Both the position numbers and the translations under genes were made by a program. The notes below the pieces were generated by a model. That model was given only the letters and a program-made list of their open reading frames with translations. It was not told the origin of the DNA and did no database searches. From assembly GCA_963750065.1 (NCBI GenBank), contig CAVVPK010000013.1, positions 1 through 64,000 on the forward strand: a stretch of 64,000 bases of DNA, written 5' to 3'. The DNA is from CAVSRC01 sp963750065. GTDB taxonomy: Bacteria > Pseudomonadota > Alphaproteobacteria > Rhizobiales > Kaistiaceae. Of the stretch, positions 20,036 to 29,035 are shown in pieces (positions within the stretch are counted from its first letter, which is position 1; each line of letters starts with the position of its first letter).

Positions 20036-21247
20036 TTGCTCGCGGCCGCCGGCCGCTTGAGACAATCGAGGCCAGGCTCTTTGCGTCTGACAATCCGGTT
20101 GCTTGCCCTGATTGTCGTGCTGGTCGCCGGACCGGTACGCGCAGCCGATGGGTCGGCCTATATCCTTGTCGATGTAGGCAGCGGCGCCGTGCTCGATTCA
20201 CGCGATGCGGACCACCGCTGGCAACCGGCTTCGCTCACCAAGCTGATGACCGCCTATCTGACCTTCAAGGCGCTGAAGACGGGCACCCTGACGCCGACCT
20301 CGCCGGTGAAGATCTCGGCCAATGCGACGATGCAGGTGCCGGCGAAGATGGGCTTCAGGGTCGGAACGATCGTCAATGTCGACAATGCGCTGAAGATGAT
20401 GCTGGTCAAGTCGGCCAACGACATCGCCATGGCGCTAGCTGAGACGATTGGCGGCAGCGAGAGCGGTTTCGTCGCCATGATGAATACCGAAGCCAGACGC
20501 CTTGGCATGGTGTCGACCCATTACGACAATCCCAACGGGCTGCCGGATAGCGGCCAGATCACCACGGCGCGCGACCTGGCGGTGCTGGCACGCGCCCTGT
20601 GGCTTAACTTTCCGGAACACCGCGCGCTCTTCGGCATCCCGGCGATCCGCTTCGGCAAGCACATCCTCCCGTCCGAGAATGTGCTGCTGGAGCGCTATCA
20701 TGGCGCCAACGGCATGAAGACCGGGTTCGTCTGTGCCTCGGGCTACAACGTCGTGGGGATGGCCAACCGGTCCGGCCGCCAACTGATGGTGGTCGTGCTC
20801 GGCGCCGGTTCGCCCAAGAATCGCGCGGAGACGGCCGCCGTTCTGCTCAACCGGGGATTCGGCAACTACTACAGCGGGACGCCCCACCCACTGCTGGCGA
20901 ATTTCGAGACGGCACCGTCAACCGGTCCGGTCGCCAATCTGCGCGATCGCGTTTGCCGCCTGGGGGGCATTCCCGACGACTCGGATCCGTTGCTGGCCAG
21001 CGCGGGATCGGATTCGGTGCTTGCCCCGCGCTTCCAGGCGATGGCGCCGGTGCGGGTGTATACCGGGCGCGCCGATGTGGCGGGCGGCGGTGTGCCGGCC
21101 AAGGCACCGGCCGGCAAGGTGCCGCTGCCGCGCCTCAGGCCAGCGACGCTGAGCAGCAACGCACCGCCGGCCTATGCGGAGTCGGCGCTGCCCTCGCCGG
21201 CGGCGATCGTCATCAAGCCACCGCTCGACCTCACCAAGCTGCATTGA
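20036..21247 (+). CDS. D-alanyl-D-alanine carboxypeptidase (DacF/PBP5 family, S11)
   Basis: This 403-residue periplasmic enzyme trims the terminal D-Ala from peptidoglycan stem peptides. An N-terminal hydrophobic signal lies at residues 20-37. The three penicillin-binding motifs are complete: SLTK at 66-69, SAN at 126-128 and KTG at 228-230. The C-terminal 100 residues are Pro/Ala-rich and end in a region with AIVIKPPLDL; no amphipathic anchor is obvious. The start is a TTG at 20036, nine bases after AGAGGGA; other upstream starts were not convincing. A GTPase gene begins 10 bases after the stop. Confidence 0.92.
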   Translation: MLAAAGRLRQSRPGSLRLTIRLLALIVVLVAGPVRAADGSAYILVDVGSGAVLDSRDADHRWQPASLTKLMTAYLTFKALKTGTLTPTSPVKISANATMQVPAKMGFRVGTIVNVDNALKMMLVKSANDIAMALAETIGGSESGFVAMMNTEARRLGMVSTHYDNPNGLPDSGQITTARDLAVLARALWLNFPEHRALFGIPAIRFGKHILPSENVLLERYHGANGMKTGFVCASGYNVVGMANRSGRQLMVVVLGAGSPKNRAETAAVLLNRGFGNYYSGTPHPLLANFETAPSTGPVANLRDRVCRLGGIPDDSDPLLASAGSDSVLAPRFQAMAPVRVYTGRADVAGGGVPAKAPAGKVPLPRLRPATLSSNAPPAYAESALPSPAAIVIKPPLDLTKLH

Positions 21248-21257
21248 GGATGGCGCC

Positions 21258-22298
21258 GTGGCCTCCCGCCCGCGCAAGCCGCCGATCCCGCTCACCGTCA
21301 TTGCCGGCCCCTTAAGCGCCGGCAAGACGACGCTGATCAACCGGGCGCTCAAGCACCCGGATTTTGCCAACACCGCCGTCATCCTCAACGAGTTCGGCGC
21401 GGTCGATATTGAGAACGCGCTTACCGAGCGCGCTGAAAACGGCATCGTGGCGCTTGGCGGCGGCTGCGTGTGCTGCGCGGTGCGCGGCGAACTCGTCGAC
21501 GCGCTGGAGAACCTGCTGCGCGATCTCGATAACGGCCGAATCGAGGCGCTCGCCCGGGTGATGATCGAGGCTAATGCCGATGCCGATCCGTCGGCGATTC
21601 TCGCCGGTATTGGCATGCATCCCTATCTGCCCATGCGCTTTTCGCCGGACGGCATCGTGGTGGTGGTTGCAGCCGATGATGTGGCGGCGCTCGCCCCTCT
21701 GACGGCGCGGCAACTGGCGATGGCGGACGTCATCGCGGTGTCGAAGGCGGGGGGCGGCCTGGATGCGGTTGCCAAGGACCTTGCACGTCTCAACCCGATC
21801 GGACGTATCGTCGATGCGGGTTCGGTCGCGCCGTCGGTGCTTGTCGGCCATGGCCCCTTCGACCCGGCGGCAACCGATATCGCGCAATGGCTTGGGCCGT
21901 CCGGCGCGGCGGGCGGGGGCCATGCGCTCAACGTCTTCACGGTCGCGCGGCAACGACCGATCCCGCTGGCGGCGCTCGACCATTTCCTTGACCTCCTGAC
22001 CGCCCTGCAGGGGGCCAATCTCGTCCGCGTGCGTGGGCTGGTGGCCGTCGAGGGCGGCGAGAGCGCCGTGGTGGAAGGCATCGGCGCCTTGTTCCTGCCG
22101 CCGCGCCTCGTGCCCTCGCCGCCGGGCGCTCCCGAAACGCGCTTCTCGGTGACCGCCGTCGGCGTGCTCGACCGACAGGGCTTCGAGGCCTATCTCGATG
22201 CCTTCCTTAACGAAGCGCGCATCGATACGCCCGACCGCACGGCGATGACCGACAACCCGCTACACGTGACCGGTTTCTCCGCCCGGCCCGGCAAGTAG
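21258..22298 (+). CDS. CobW/COG0523-family G3E GTPase
   Basis: This 346-residue protein is a metal-trafficking GTPase of the COG0523 group (CobW, ZigA, ZNG1). The P-loop GPLSAGKTT is at residues 17-25. The diagnostic metal-binding motif GGGCVCC is at 67-73. A CobW C-terminal domain follows, containing VRVRGLVAVEG. Such proteins deliver zinc or cobalt to client enzymes. It starts at a GTG 10 bases after the carboxypeptidase stop, behind a GAGGA site, so the two genes are probably one operon. Whether the metal need relates to the envelope, to urease or to other enzymes is not shown. Confidence 0.85.
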   Translation: MASRPRKPPIPLTVIAGPLSAGKTTLINRALKHPDFANTAVILNEFGAVDIENALTERAENGIVALGGGCVCCAVRGELVDALENLLRDLDNGRIEALARVMIEANADADPSAILAGIGMHPYLPMRFSPDGIVVVVAADDVAALAPLTARQLAMADVIAVSKAGGGLDAVAKDLARLNPIGRIVDAGSVAPSVLVGHGPFDPAATDIAQWLGPSGAAGGGHALNVFTVARQRPIPLAALDHFLDLLTALQGANLVRVRGLVAVEGGESAVVEGIGALFLPPRLVPSPPGAPETRFSVTAVGVLDRQGFEAYLDAFLNEARIDTPDRTAMTDNPLHVTGFSARPGK

Positions 22299-22309
22299 GG
22301 GCGTGCCGG

Positions 22310-23080
22310 TCAGGCCCAGCCGCGCAGGCGGTAATAAACGAGCCCGATCATTTCCCTGATGACGTTGCTGCTCTCGGCAAGTGCGTCGGCGCTCGGCAGG
22401 AAATCGAGGACGCTGCTGTAGAGGGAGTAGGTGCCGCGAACGTCGGCGGCAGCGGCCGTCGCCGCGACGCCAGCTTTGCGGAAAGCGCTCATGGCGCGCC
22501 GCATGTGCGCCGCCGAGGTGACCAGCAACGTCGAATGCCATCCCTTGTCGCGCAAGATCGCGGCCGTGAAGATAGCGTTCTCGTAGGTATTGCGGCTCTT
22601 CTCCTCGAGGAGGACGGCTTCGGCCGGCACGCCAAGCTCGCCCAGCAGCCGGCCGATCAATTGCGCTTCGGAGACCACGGTCGTTTCCCAGGGCACGTTG
22701 CCGGCGCTGACGATGATGTGTGCGGCTTTGTTGGCGTGGAAGAGACGGGCAGCCTCGAACAGGCGATCCACGTTCTGGTTGGGGGCCGGTGCGATGCGTG
22801 GCGGCAGCGCCTGCCCGACGAAGCCGCCGAGGAGAACGATCGCGTCGGCATTGGGCAGGTCGGCTACGGCGACGGGGGGATAGGCCGCTTCCCAACGTAG
22901 CGCCAACAGGTTTGCCGTCACCGGCATCGACGGCAGCCAGAGCAGGACGATGGCCACCAGCAACACGGTTCGTGAGGTGCGGCGGAAGCGGGCGAAGGCC
23001 AGAGCGAAGATGGCGAGCAGGATTGCCAGGCCGAGCGGATAGAGGGCGATCGGCACCAGCTTCGACAGAAAAAGGGTCAT
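22310..23080 (-). CDS. YdcF/ElyC-type DUF218 membrane protein
   Basis: The 256-residue product has two or three N-terminal membrane segments (residues 5-30 and 38-58), followed by a DUF218 domain. Conserved pieces are ADAIVLLGG near residue 80, IIVSAGN, SRNTYENA and LLVTSAAHMRRA. Related ElyC and SanA proteins affect envelope integrity and undecaprenyl-phosphate metabolism. Its start overlaps the tusA stop by four bases, so it is translated behind tusA. It converges on the COG0523 gene with an 11-base gap. Confidence 0.87.
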   Translation of the reverse strand: MTLFLSKLVPIALYPLGLAILLAIFALAFARFRRTSRTVLLVAIVLLWLPSMPVTANLLALRWEAAYPPVAVADLPNADAIVLLGGFVGQALPPRIAPAPNQNVDRLFEAARLFHANKAAHIIVSAGNVPWETTVVSEAQLIGRLLGELGVPAEAVLLEEKSRNTYENAIFTAAILRDKGWHSTLLVTSAAHMRRAMSAFRKAGVAATAAAADVRGTYSLYSSVLDFLPSADALAESSNVIREMIGLVYYRLRGWA

Positions 23081-23334
23081 GGCTCGCCGCTTGCGACACC
23101 GGGGCCGCGTTCGATCGTGAAAGAGAAAATGCCATCCCGCCGTTCGCTGGCAACCAGCCTGTGGCCGGCCTCTTCACAGAAATGCGGAATGTCAATGGCC
23201 GCCAGCGGGTCGGTTGCCGTCAGCGCCAGACGTTCGCCGGGTGCCATCGCAAGAAGCGTCTTGCGCGCCTTCAGCACCGGCAGCGGACAGGTGAGACCGC
23301 TGGTATCGATCGTGCGAGTGTAGATGTCAGGCAA
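23077..23334 (-). CDS. TusA-family sulfur carrier protein
   Basis: This roughly 85-residue protein has the TusA/SirA fold with the essential CPLP motif at residues 16-19, within DTSGLTCPLPVLKARK. Such proteins carry persulfide sulfur for tRNA thiolation and cofactor synthesis. No ATG is available near the conserved start. A TTG at 23334 behind a GGGG stretch fits best, and a TTG at 23433 would add a non-conserved extension. Translation couples into the YdcF-like gene through ATGA. Confidence 0.85.
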   Translation of the reverse strand: MPDIYTRTIDTSGLTCPLPVLKARKTLLAMAPGERLALTATDPLAAIDIPHFCEEAGHRLVASERRDGIFSFTIERGPGVASGEP

Positions 23335-23446
23335 TTGCCCCGATCCTGTCGATTGCGCGCCGCGCGATGCTACGGCTTCGCCAGCCGATGTCCAGAAAGA
23401 CGCCTGGTGAGGGTATGCGGCAGCATTCGGCAACCCAATGCTGTGT

Positions 23447-23476
23447 TTTCGTAAGTCTTTGTTAACCTTTACGAAA
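23447..23476 (+). promoter_or_regulatory. Inverted repeat upstream of the flippase operon
   Basis: TTTCGTAA at 23447-23454 is perfectly repeated in reverse as TTACGAAA at 23469-23476. The centres are 22 bases apart, and a GTTAAC palindrome lies between. It sits in a markedly AT-rich stretch (about 23440-23520) between the divergent tusA and flippase genes. The layout is that of an operator bound by a dimeric regulator, which is not identified. Confidence 0.4.
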
Positions 23477-23592
23477 TTCTCAGTTTCGCTTCAATTGTCA
23501 GTACATAACTTGGGTCGTATGCGATAGGGGTGGGGCGGCACACCGATCGGAGCAGCGGTGTGTTGCCAGAGATGCGGAGAAGCCAGGTGCGC

Positions 23593-25008
23593 ATGTCGTT
23601 CGTCGACGTCATCGGGCGGATGCCGGAAGGCCGCCTGCGCACCCTGCTTGCGCCAGCAGCTGATACCCTCGATTTGATCCGTACCGGCAGCGATGACCGT
23701 TCGGTATCGCAGCGCATCGCGCTGATCGCCTTCGCCACCCGCGTCGTCAGCGCGGCGATCGCCTATTTCAGCCAGGTCGTCATGGCCCGCTGGATGGGTG
23801 ACTTTCAGTACGGCGTCTTCGTCGTCGTCTGGGTCGGCTCGATCATCATGGGCGGGCTCTCCTGCCTCGGCGTTCAGGTTGCCGTGCTGCGCTTCGTGCC
23901 GGAATACCGCGAGCGGCGTGAACTGAACCTGTTGCGCGGCGTCATCGCCGGCAGCCGCCTGCAGGGCCTGGCGACCTCGACGCTTTTCGCACTGGTCGGC
24001 CTCGCCGGGCTCTATACCTTCGGCGACCACATTTCCGGCTACTACCTCGTCCCGCTCTATCTCGGCGCGGTGACGCTGCCGATGGTTGCGCTCGGCGATA
24101 TCCAGGAAGGGCTGGCGCGCTCCTTCAACTGGGCCAACCTGGCGCTGTGGCCGACCTATATCGTGCGGCCGCTGCTGATCATCGTCTTCATGGGCGGTGC
24201 CCTGTGGTTCGGTGCTCCCACCAATGCAGTGACGGCCATGGCCGCGCTGGTCGGTGCCACCTACGTCACCGCTGTCGGCCAGTTCTTCAGGTTGGAGAGC
24301 GTGATCGGTAAGACGGTGCCGCGGGGCCCAAGAAACTACCAGCCGCTGCTGTGGATCGCGGTCGCGCTGCCGATCTTCATTGTCGAGGGTTTCTTCCAGC
24401 TGCTCACCAATATCGACATCCTCATCGTCGGCCGGTTGATGCAGCCCCAGCAGGTCGCGATCTATTTCGCCTCGGTGAAGACGATGGCGCTGGTCAATTT
24501 CGTCTATTTCTCGGTGAGGGCGGGCAGCGCCCAGCGCTTCTCCCAATATTACGCCGCCGGCGATAATGTCCGACTGTCCGCCTTTGTCCGCGATACCCTG
24601 CATTGGACCTTCTGGCCATCGCTGGCGATGGTTGTAGTGCTCGCTGTCGTCGGACGCGGGCTACTGGCGTTGTTCGGTCCGAACTTCGTCGAGGGCTATC
24701 CGGTCCTCTTCATCCTGTCGGCCGGCTTGCTGCTGCGCGCCTCGATCGGGCCTGCCGAGACGCTGCTCATCATGGCCGGCCAGCAGGGCATCACGGCTGT
24801 CGTCTACGGGGCAGCCTTCTTCCTCAACGTATCGCTGAACTTCGCCCTCATCCCGCATTTCGGCATCAATGGCGCGGCGACCGCGACCGCAATCGCGCTC
24901 GCCGCCGAGACGCTTGTGCTCTGGGTGCTGGTGCTCGGCCGACTGTCGATCAATTGCTCGATCCTGACGGTGCACAAGGTGCCGCCGGGCGTCCTCGGGG
25001 CGCGCTGA
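23593..25008 (+). CDS. Wzx-like polysaccharide/lipid flippase (MATE/MVF-type membrane protein)
   Basis: This 471-residue integral membrane protein has about 12-14 hydrophobic segments, in the pattern of O-antigen and exopolysaccharide flippases. Visible stretches include RIALIAFATRVVSAAIAYF at the first helix and ALIPHFGINGAATATAIAL near the C-terminus, a family hallmark. Such proteins flip undecaprenyl-linked glycans. The start is taken at ATG 23593 with GGAGAA upstream; an ATG at 23572 and a GTG at 23530 are alternatives. The acyltransferase gene begins two bases after the stop, so the two products should work together. No glycosyltransferase is next to them. Confidence 0.87.
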   Translation: MSFVDVIGRMPEGRLRTLLAPAADTLDLIRTGSDDRSVSQRIALIAFATRVVSAAIAYFSQVVMARWMGDFQYGVFVVVWVGSIIMGGLSCLGVQVAVLRFVPEYRERRELNLLRGVIAGSRLQGLATSTLFALVGLAGLYTFGDHISGYYLVPLYLGAVTLPMVALGDIQEGLARSFNWANLALWPTYIVRPLLIIVFMGGALWFGAPTNAVTAMAALVGATYVTAVGQFFRLESVIGKTVPRGPRNYQPLLWIAVALPIFIVEGFFQLLTNIDILIVGRLMQPQQVAIYFASVKTMALVNFVYFSVRAGSAQRFSQYYAAGDNVRLSAFVRDTLHWTFWPSLAMVVVLAVVGRGLLALFGPNFVEGYPVLFILSAGLLLRASIGPAETLLIMAGQQGITAVVYGAAFFLNVSLNFALIPHFGINGAATATAIALAAETLVLWVLVLGRLSINCSILTVHKVPPGVLGAR

Positions 25009-25010
25009 GG

Positions 25011-26171
25011 ATGGCCGCGACCGGTCTTGCCCGTGTCGCACCGGAGGCGCCGGGAAGCGGCGATGCCGGCGTCAGCATCGTGGCGGCGGGCGATCTTGGA
25101 TCGATCACTGCGGAATGGGCGATGCTGGCCGGGCGCTCGGCAGCGGGCAACCCGTTCTTCCACCCGGAATTCGCGATTCCGGCAATCAGGCATTTCGGCC
25201 GTGGCCACTTCGCGGTGGCGGCGGTCCGCTCTCCCTCCGGCGCCCTGATCGGCCTGGCGCCGTTCATGCGGACGCGCCTGGGTCGAATCGCTCCGGCCGT
25301 CCGCCTGTGGACCCACAAATACGCGCCGTTCGGCGATCCGCTGGTCGATGCCGACGACGTCGACGGGGCACTGGCGCGCCTCGTCGACGGGCTGGCACCG
25401 GAGGACTCCGGGGTCAGCCTGGTCCTGCCCGACATGACCACGGAAGGCCCGCTCGCCGAAGCGGTGCGTTCCATTGCCTTCAGGAGCGGTCGGCCGCTCG
25501 TCCTTCTGGGCGAATACCGCCGCGCCATGCTGACCCGCGGCGCGGCTGCGGCGGATCTGCGCGCCGAACTGCCGAGAGGGAAACGCAAGGAACTCGCCCG
25601 TCAGCTCCGCCGCCTGGGCGAGGTTGGCCCGCTCGCCTTCATCAGCGACATCGAGCCGGACTGCGTGCGCGCGCGCTTCGAGGAGTTCCTGGCACTGGAA
25701 CAGGCCGGCTGGAAGGGACGGCAGGGAACGGCGCTCGCCTCGTCGGCGGTCTCCGCCGTGTTCTCGCGCCAGATCCTGTCCAACCTGGCGGACGCGGGCA
25801 AGGCGCGCATCGATTCCCTGCGCGTCGGCAGCCATCCGGTGGCGATCCTGGTCAGTCTGGTCGGCGGCTTTGCCGCCTACACCTGGAAAATCGCGTATGA
25901 CGAGGCCTATGCACAATTCTCACCGGGCGTGCAGCTTATGCTGGAGGCACCGGCGCACCTGTTCTCGGACAGGCAGGTGACGCTGATCGATTCCTGTGCG
26001 ACCGCAGATCACCCGATGATCGACCGACTGTGGCCGGAGCGCAGGGGCATCGCCACCTACGTACTCGGACCGCCCGGCGGCGGCACGCTGTTCACGATCG
26101 CGCTGGCGGCGGCGCGGATGGAGCTGGCAGCACGCAACAATGCCCGCCAGTTGCGCGATCGCTTCAGTTGA
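25011..26171 (+). CDS. GNAT acyltransferase of the CelD/BioF2/FemAB-like type
   Basis: The 386-residue soluble protein has the double GNAT arrangement of CelD-like acyltransferases. An N-terminal half recognises the acceptor (NPFFHPEF near residue 45, then WTHKYAPFGDPL). The second GNAT half contains ELPRGKRKELARQLRRL and the FLALEQAGWKGRQGTAL motif typical of this group. The end is a conserved IDSCATADHPMIDRLWPERR-type region (residues about 324-343). Homologues are tied to exopolysaccharide or cellulose modification. It is co-translated with the flippase, two bases apart, which suggests acylation of the exported glycan. The substrate is unknown. Confidence 0.83.
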   Translation: MAATGLARVAPEAPGSGDAGVSIVAAGDLGSITAEWAMLAGRSAAGNPFFHPEFAIPAIRHFGRGHFAVAAVRSPSGALIGLAPFMRTRLGRIAPAVRLWTHKYAPFGDPLVDADDVDGALARLVDGLAPEDSGVSLVLPDMTTEGPLAEAVRSIAFRSGRPLVLLGEYRRAMLTRGAAAADLRAELPRGKRKELARQLRRLGEVGPLAFISDIEPDCVRARFEEFLALEQAGWKGRQGTALASSAVSAVFSRQILSNLADAGKARIDSLRVGSHPVAILVSLVGGFAAYTWKIAYDEAYAQFSPGVQLMLEAPAHLFSDRQVTLIDSCATADHPMIDRLWPERRGIATYVLGPPGGGTLFTIALAAARMELAARNNARQLRDRFS

Positions 26172-26201
26172 TCTGCCGGCCCATGCCGGTTTTCATGAAA
26201 A

Positions 26202-26792
26202 TCAACCGCCGATCTGTGCGCCGCCGATGCTGATCTGCGGCCCCGGTCCCGGACCTGGCCCTAAGGCACCGGCACGCGGGACGAAACGCTCACCCAGTTC
26301 CAATGACCAGTAGGTGTGGTAGCGGCCACCCGGCTGGACGGCGAGCGCAATACCCATGAGCGAAACGTCGGGCAGCAGCATGTTGGCGTTGTGGCCCGGC
26401 GACTTGCGCCAGGCTTCGAAAACCGCGGCCAGCGATTTCTGGCCGGCGGCGACGTTCTCGGCGGCCATGGAAGCCTGGAAGCCGCCGGCGGCGATGCGCT
26501 GGGCGAAGCTGCCTTCGCCGGGCAGCGTATGGCTCATGCGGTCCATGGAGGCCATGCGCTGAGCATGCTCGGAGGCCAGCCGCATCAGGGTCGGATCGAG
26601 CGTCAGCGGCTTGAGGCCGTGATCGACCCGATATTGCGAGATCAGGCGAGCCGCTGCCTCTGCATCCACGGTGCCGGGCCGAGCGGCCTCGGGACGCTCC
26701 AGCATGCTGCCGAGCGCGCCGGAAACTCCGCCGCCACAGGAGGCGAGGAAAACCGGCAACAGGGCCGAAAGGACAAGGAGGGTGCGACGCAT
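26202..26792 (-). CDS. CAP-domain (SCP/PR-1) lipoprotein
   Basis: This 196-residue secreted protein carries a lipobox LASC with Cys19, so it is probably membrane-anchored. The CAP domain follows, with ASEHAQRMASMDRMSH, ENVAAGQ, WRKSPGHNANML and YWSLELG. It ends in a Gly/Pro tail (GPGPGPGP). Bacterial CAP proteins are common and their role is mostly unknown. It is convergent to the acyltransferase gene and divergent from the methyltransferase gene. Confidence 0.9.
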   Translation of the reverse strand: MRRTLLVLSALLPVFLASCGGGVSGALGSMLERPEAARPGTVDAEAAARLISQYRVDHGLKPLTLDPTLMRLASEHAQRMASMDRMSHTLPGEGSFAQRIAAGGFQASMAAENVAAGQKSLAAVFEAWRKSPGHNANMLLPDVSLMGIALAVQPGGRYHTYWSLELGERFVPRAGALGPGPGPGPQISIGGAQIGG

Positions 26793-26908
26793 GGCCGATC
26801 CATCTCAACCGCGAGTGCGGCGGTAATGCGACGGATCGGGGTTCGGAAGCAAGCCTGGCGGCACAGCACCTCTTCCTTCCCGCCCGCGTCTGGGCTACTG
26901 CCTCAGGC

Positions 26909-27493
26909 ATGACTCCGCTCGCCGCAAGAATCGTCTTTCTGCTCGGCATCGTCGCCTGGTACGTCATCCGCTACCCGTTCCAGCGGCGGGCGAAGAAGAT
27001 GGGCGTCGCCCGCTCGGCGGGGGGCGTGCGCGACCGCACGCTGCTGGTCATTGCGGCGCTGGCGCAGTTTCTCATACCCGGCATCTATGGGCTGAGTGGC
27101 TGGCCGTCCTTTGCCGATTACCGGTTCAGCGCGATTGAGGCCTGGGCCGGCGTGTTGGTGATCGTCGCCTCGCTGGTGTTGTTCCGCGTCACCCACAAGC
27201 AGCTTGGCCGCATGTGGTCGGTGACGCTGGAAATGCGCCAGGAGCACAAGCTCGTCACCAGCGGCCTCTACGGCTATATCCGCCACCCGATGTATTCGTC
27301 CTTTGCGTTATTCGCGTTGGCGCAGCTTCTGCTGTTGCAGAACTGGATCGCCGGGCCCGTCGGGCTCATCGGGTTCGGCATTCTGTTCTTCATGCGGGTG
27401 CCGCATGAGGAGCGTGTGATGATCGAGACTTTCGGCGACCAGTATCGGGACTATATGCGGCGCACGGCGCGCATAATCCCGTGGATTTATTAG
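26909..27493 (+). CDS. ICMT-like membrane methyltransferase
   Basis: This 194-residue membrane protein has about five hydrophobic segments and the C-terminal SAM-binding pattern of the isoprenylcysteine carboxyl methyltransferase family. LVTSGLYGYIRHPMYSS lies at about residues 115-131, and RVPHEERVMIETFGDQYRDY follows near the end. In bacteria the methyl acceptor is usually unknown, since prenylated proteins are absent. It stands alone, 116 bases from the divergent CAP lipoprotein. Confidence 0.88.
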   Translation: MTPLAARIVFLLGIVAWYVIRYPFQRRAKKMGVARSAGGVRDRTLLVIAALAQFLIPGIYGLSGWPSFADYRFSAIEAWAGVLVIVASLVLFRVTHKQLGRMWSVTLEMRQEHKLVTSGLYGYIRHPMYSSFALFALAQLLLLQNWIAGPVGLIGFGILFFMRVPHEERVMIETFGDQYRDYMRRTARIIPWIY

Positions 27494-27587
27494 GCGACCC
27501 GATGGGCTGTGGCGGGACCCGGCTTGCCAGTAGCCTTTTGTTGGGTATCGTAGCCAGACGGGCGCAGTAGAGCGAAGGGGTGGGATC

Positions 27588-28247
27588 ATGCTGGGAGTAG
27601 GTGCGAACGGCCGTGTCTGGGGCCGCGCCGTTGTCGTGGCTGTGGCGCTTGGCCTGGCGGCCATCGTGGCACGGCCGGTCGAGTCGCTGGCGGCGGGCAA
27701 TGTCGAACTGGTGGCCGCGAAAGCGCAGCCGCGCGGCAGCATCTATCTGTTCCTCGGGCTCCTCAACGTCTTCTCGACCGGGCTCGACACGCTCTCCGAC
27801 GAACTGAAGGCGCGGGGCGTGCCGAACACCGCGATGAACTATGGTGGCTGGACGGGACCGGCCGCGGACATCGAGGCACGCTACGCCAAGAATCCGGGGC
27901 GCACCCGGCCGATCGTTCTCATCGGACATTCCTTTGGCGCGGATGCCGCGATCTCCATGTCGGCGGCATTGGCCAAGAAGGGGATTCCGGTCGATCTCGT
28001 CGTCATCTTTGATGCGACGGCGCGCCAGCCGGTGCCGGCCAATGTGCGCCATCTGATCAACTTCTACGGGGCGACCGACGGCATCGGAAAGAGGCTGGCG
28101 AGCGGCAGGGGCTTCCACGGCCGCCTGGAGAACATCAACGTCGACAAGCTGAACAGCGCCATCGGCCATCTCGACATCGAGAAGCAGGCGGCCTTCCACC
28201 GGCAAGTCATCCGCGAGGTACTGGCGCTCTACGGCCGCAGATCGTAA
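27588..28247 (+). CDS. Exported alpha/beta-hydrolase-fold protein
   Basis: The 219-residue product begins with a long hydrophobic N-terminal segment (residues 13-36), a likely signal peptide or anchor. The nucleophile elbow GHSFG is at 113-117 with Ser115. Asp142 in VVIFDATARQP and His194 in IGHLD complete a plausible triad. It is shorter than usual lipases and has no clear lid. The substrate could be a lipid or ester; nothing in the neighbourhood fixes it. It converges on the osmoprotectant importer genes. Confidence 0.75.
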   Translation: MLGVGANGRVWGRAVVVAVALGLAAIVARPVESLAAGNVELVAAKAQPRGSIYLFLGLLNVFSTGLDTLSDELKARGVPNTAMNYGGWTGPAADIEARYAKNPGRTRPIVLIGHSFGADAAISMSAALAKKGIPVDLVVIFDATARQPVPANVRHLINFYGATDGIGKRLASGRGFHGRLENINVDKLNSAIGHLDIEKQAAFHRQVIREVLALYGRRS

Positions 28248-28264
28248 GGGAACGGTCCGTCAAC

Positions 28265-29035
28265 TCAGCTCCTGCCCGATGCGCGGCTGAACTGCGCATC
28301 GGCGAGCGCGAACAGCTGGTCGACGGCGATGGCGAGCAGGCCGACAACCACCGCGCCCTGGATGACATAGGCGGTATTCGAGCCCGACAGGCCCTCGATG
28401 ATCGGCGAGCCGAGGCTGAGCGCGCCGACGGTCGAGCCGATTGCCGCGGTGCCGATGTTGATGATGACCGAGGTGCGCACGCCGGCCAGGATCACCGGCG
28501 CGGCAAGCGGCAGTTCCACCCATAGAAGCGTCTGGCGTGGCGTCAGCCCCATGCCTTCAGCGGCGCCGAGCGCGGCCGGCGATACGCCGCGGAGGCCCGC
28601 GATCGTGTTGTCGACGACCGGCAGAATGCCATAGGCGATGAGCGCCACGATGGTCGGCTCAGCGCCGTAGCCGACCAGCGGCACGGCGATGGCGAGCACC
28701 GCCACTGGCGGAAAGGTCTGGCCGATCGCGGTGACGGTATCGAGGATGCCGGCGAATTCGCGGCCGCTCCTGCGGGTGACGAAGACGCCGGCGGCGACGC
28801 CGGCGATGACCACGGGAAGGGTGGCGGCGGCCACCAGGCCGATGTGCCAGAGTGTCAGGGTGAGGAAGCTGGCACGGGTGTAGATGGGCCGCTCCAGCGC
28901 CGGAAACCAAGCGTGAAACAGCGGCTGCAGCGCCGGCATGCCGAAGACGAACGCGATGAGCAGTGTGCTCGGCAGCAGCGCGCGTGCGAGGCGGCCGGAC
29001 CGTCCGGCATTGGGCACGGCCACCGTCGCGCTCAC
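28265..29035 (-). CDS. Osmoprotectant/quaternary-amine ABC importer permease (OpuBB/OsmW-type)
   Basis: This 256-residue inner-membrane permease has about six helices. The ABC permease loop reads GAAEGMGLTPRQTLLWVELPLAAP (residues about 160-183), characteristic of the proline/glycine-betaine importer family. It is the last gene of a four-gene minus-strand unit: binding protein, permease 2, ATPase, permease 1. Its ATG overlaps the stop of the ATPase gene by four bases. Family knowledge points to glycine betaine, choline or related compounds taken up in osmotic stress. Confidence 0.88.
   Translation of the reverse strand: MSATVAVPNAGRSGRLARALLPSTLLIAFVFGMPALQPLFHAWFPALERPIYTRASFLTLTLWHIGLVAAATLPVVIAGVAAGVFVTRRSGREFAGILDTVTAIGQTFPPVAVLAIAVPLVGYGAEPTIVALIAYGILPVVDNTIAGLRGVSPAALGAAEGMGLTPRQTLLWVELPLAAPVILAGVRTSVIINIGTAAIGSTVGALSLGSPIIEGLSGSNTAYVIQGAVVVGLLAIAVDQLFALADAQFSRASGRS

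Noticed and set aside
23491..24603. 370-codon minus-strand frame under the flippase gene
   Set aside because: It is antisense to a clear multi-helix membrane protein, and its product is Asp/Arg/Gln-rich without motifs.
26230..26270. Gly/Pro repeat at the end of the CAP lipoprotein as a tandem repeat
   Set aside because: It is only a short run of alternating Gly-Pro codons, too short to call a repeat element.
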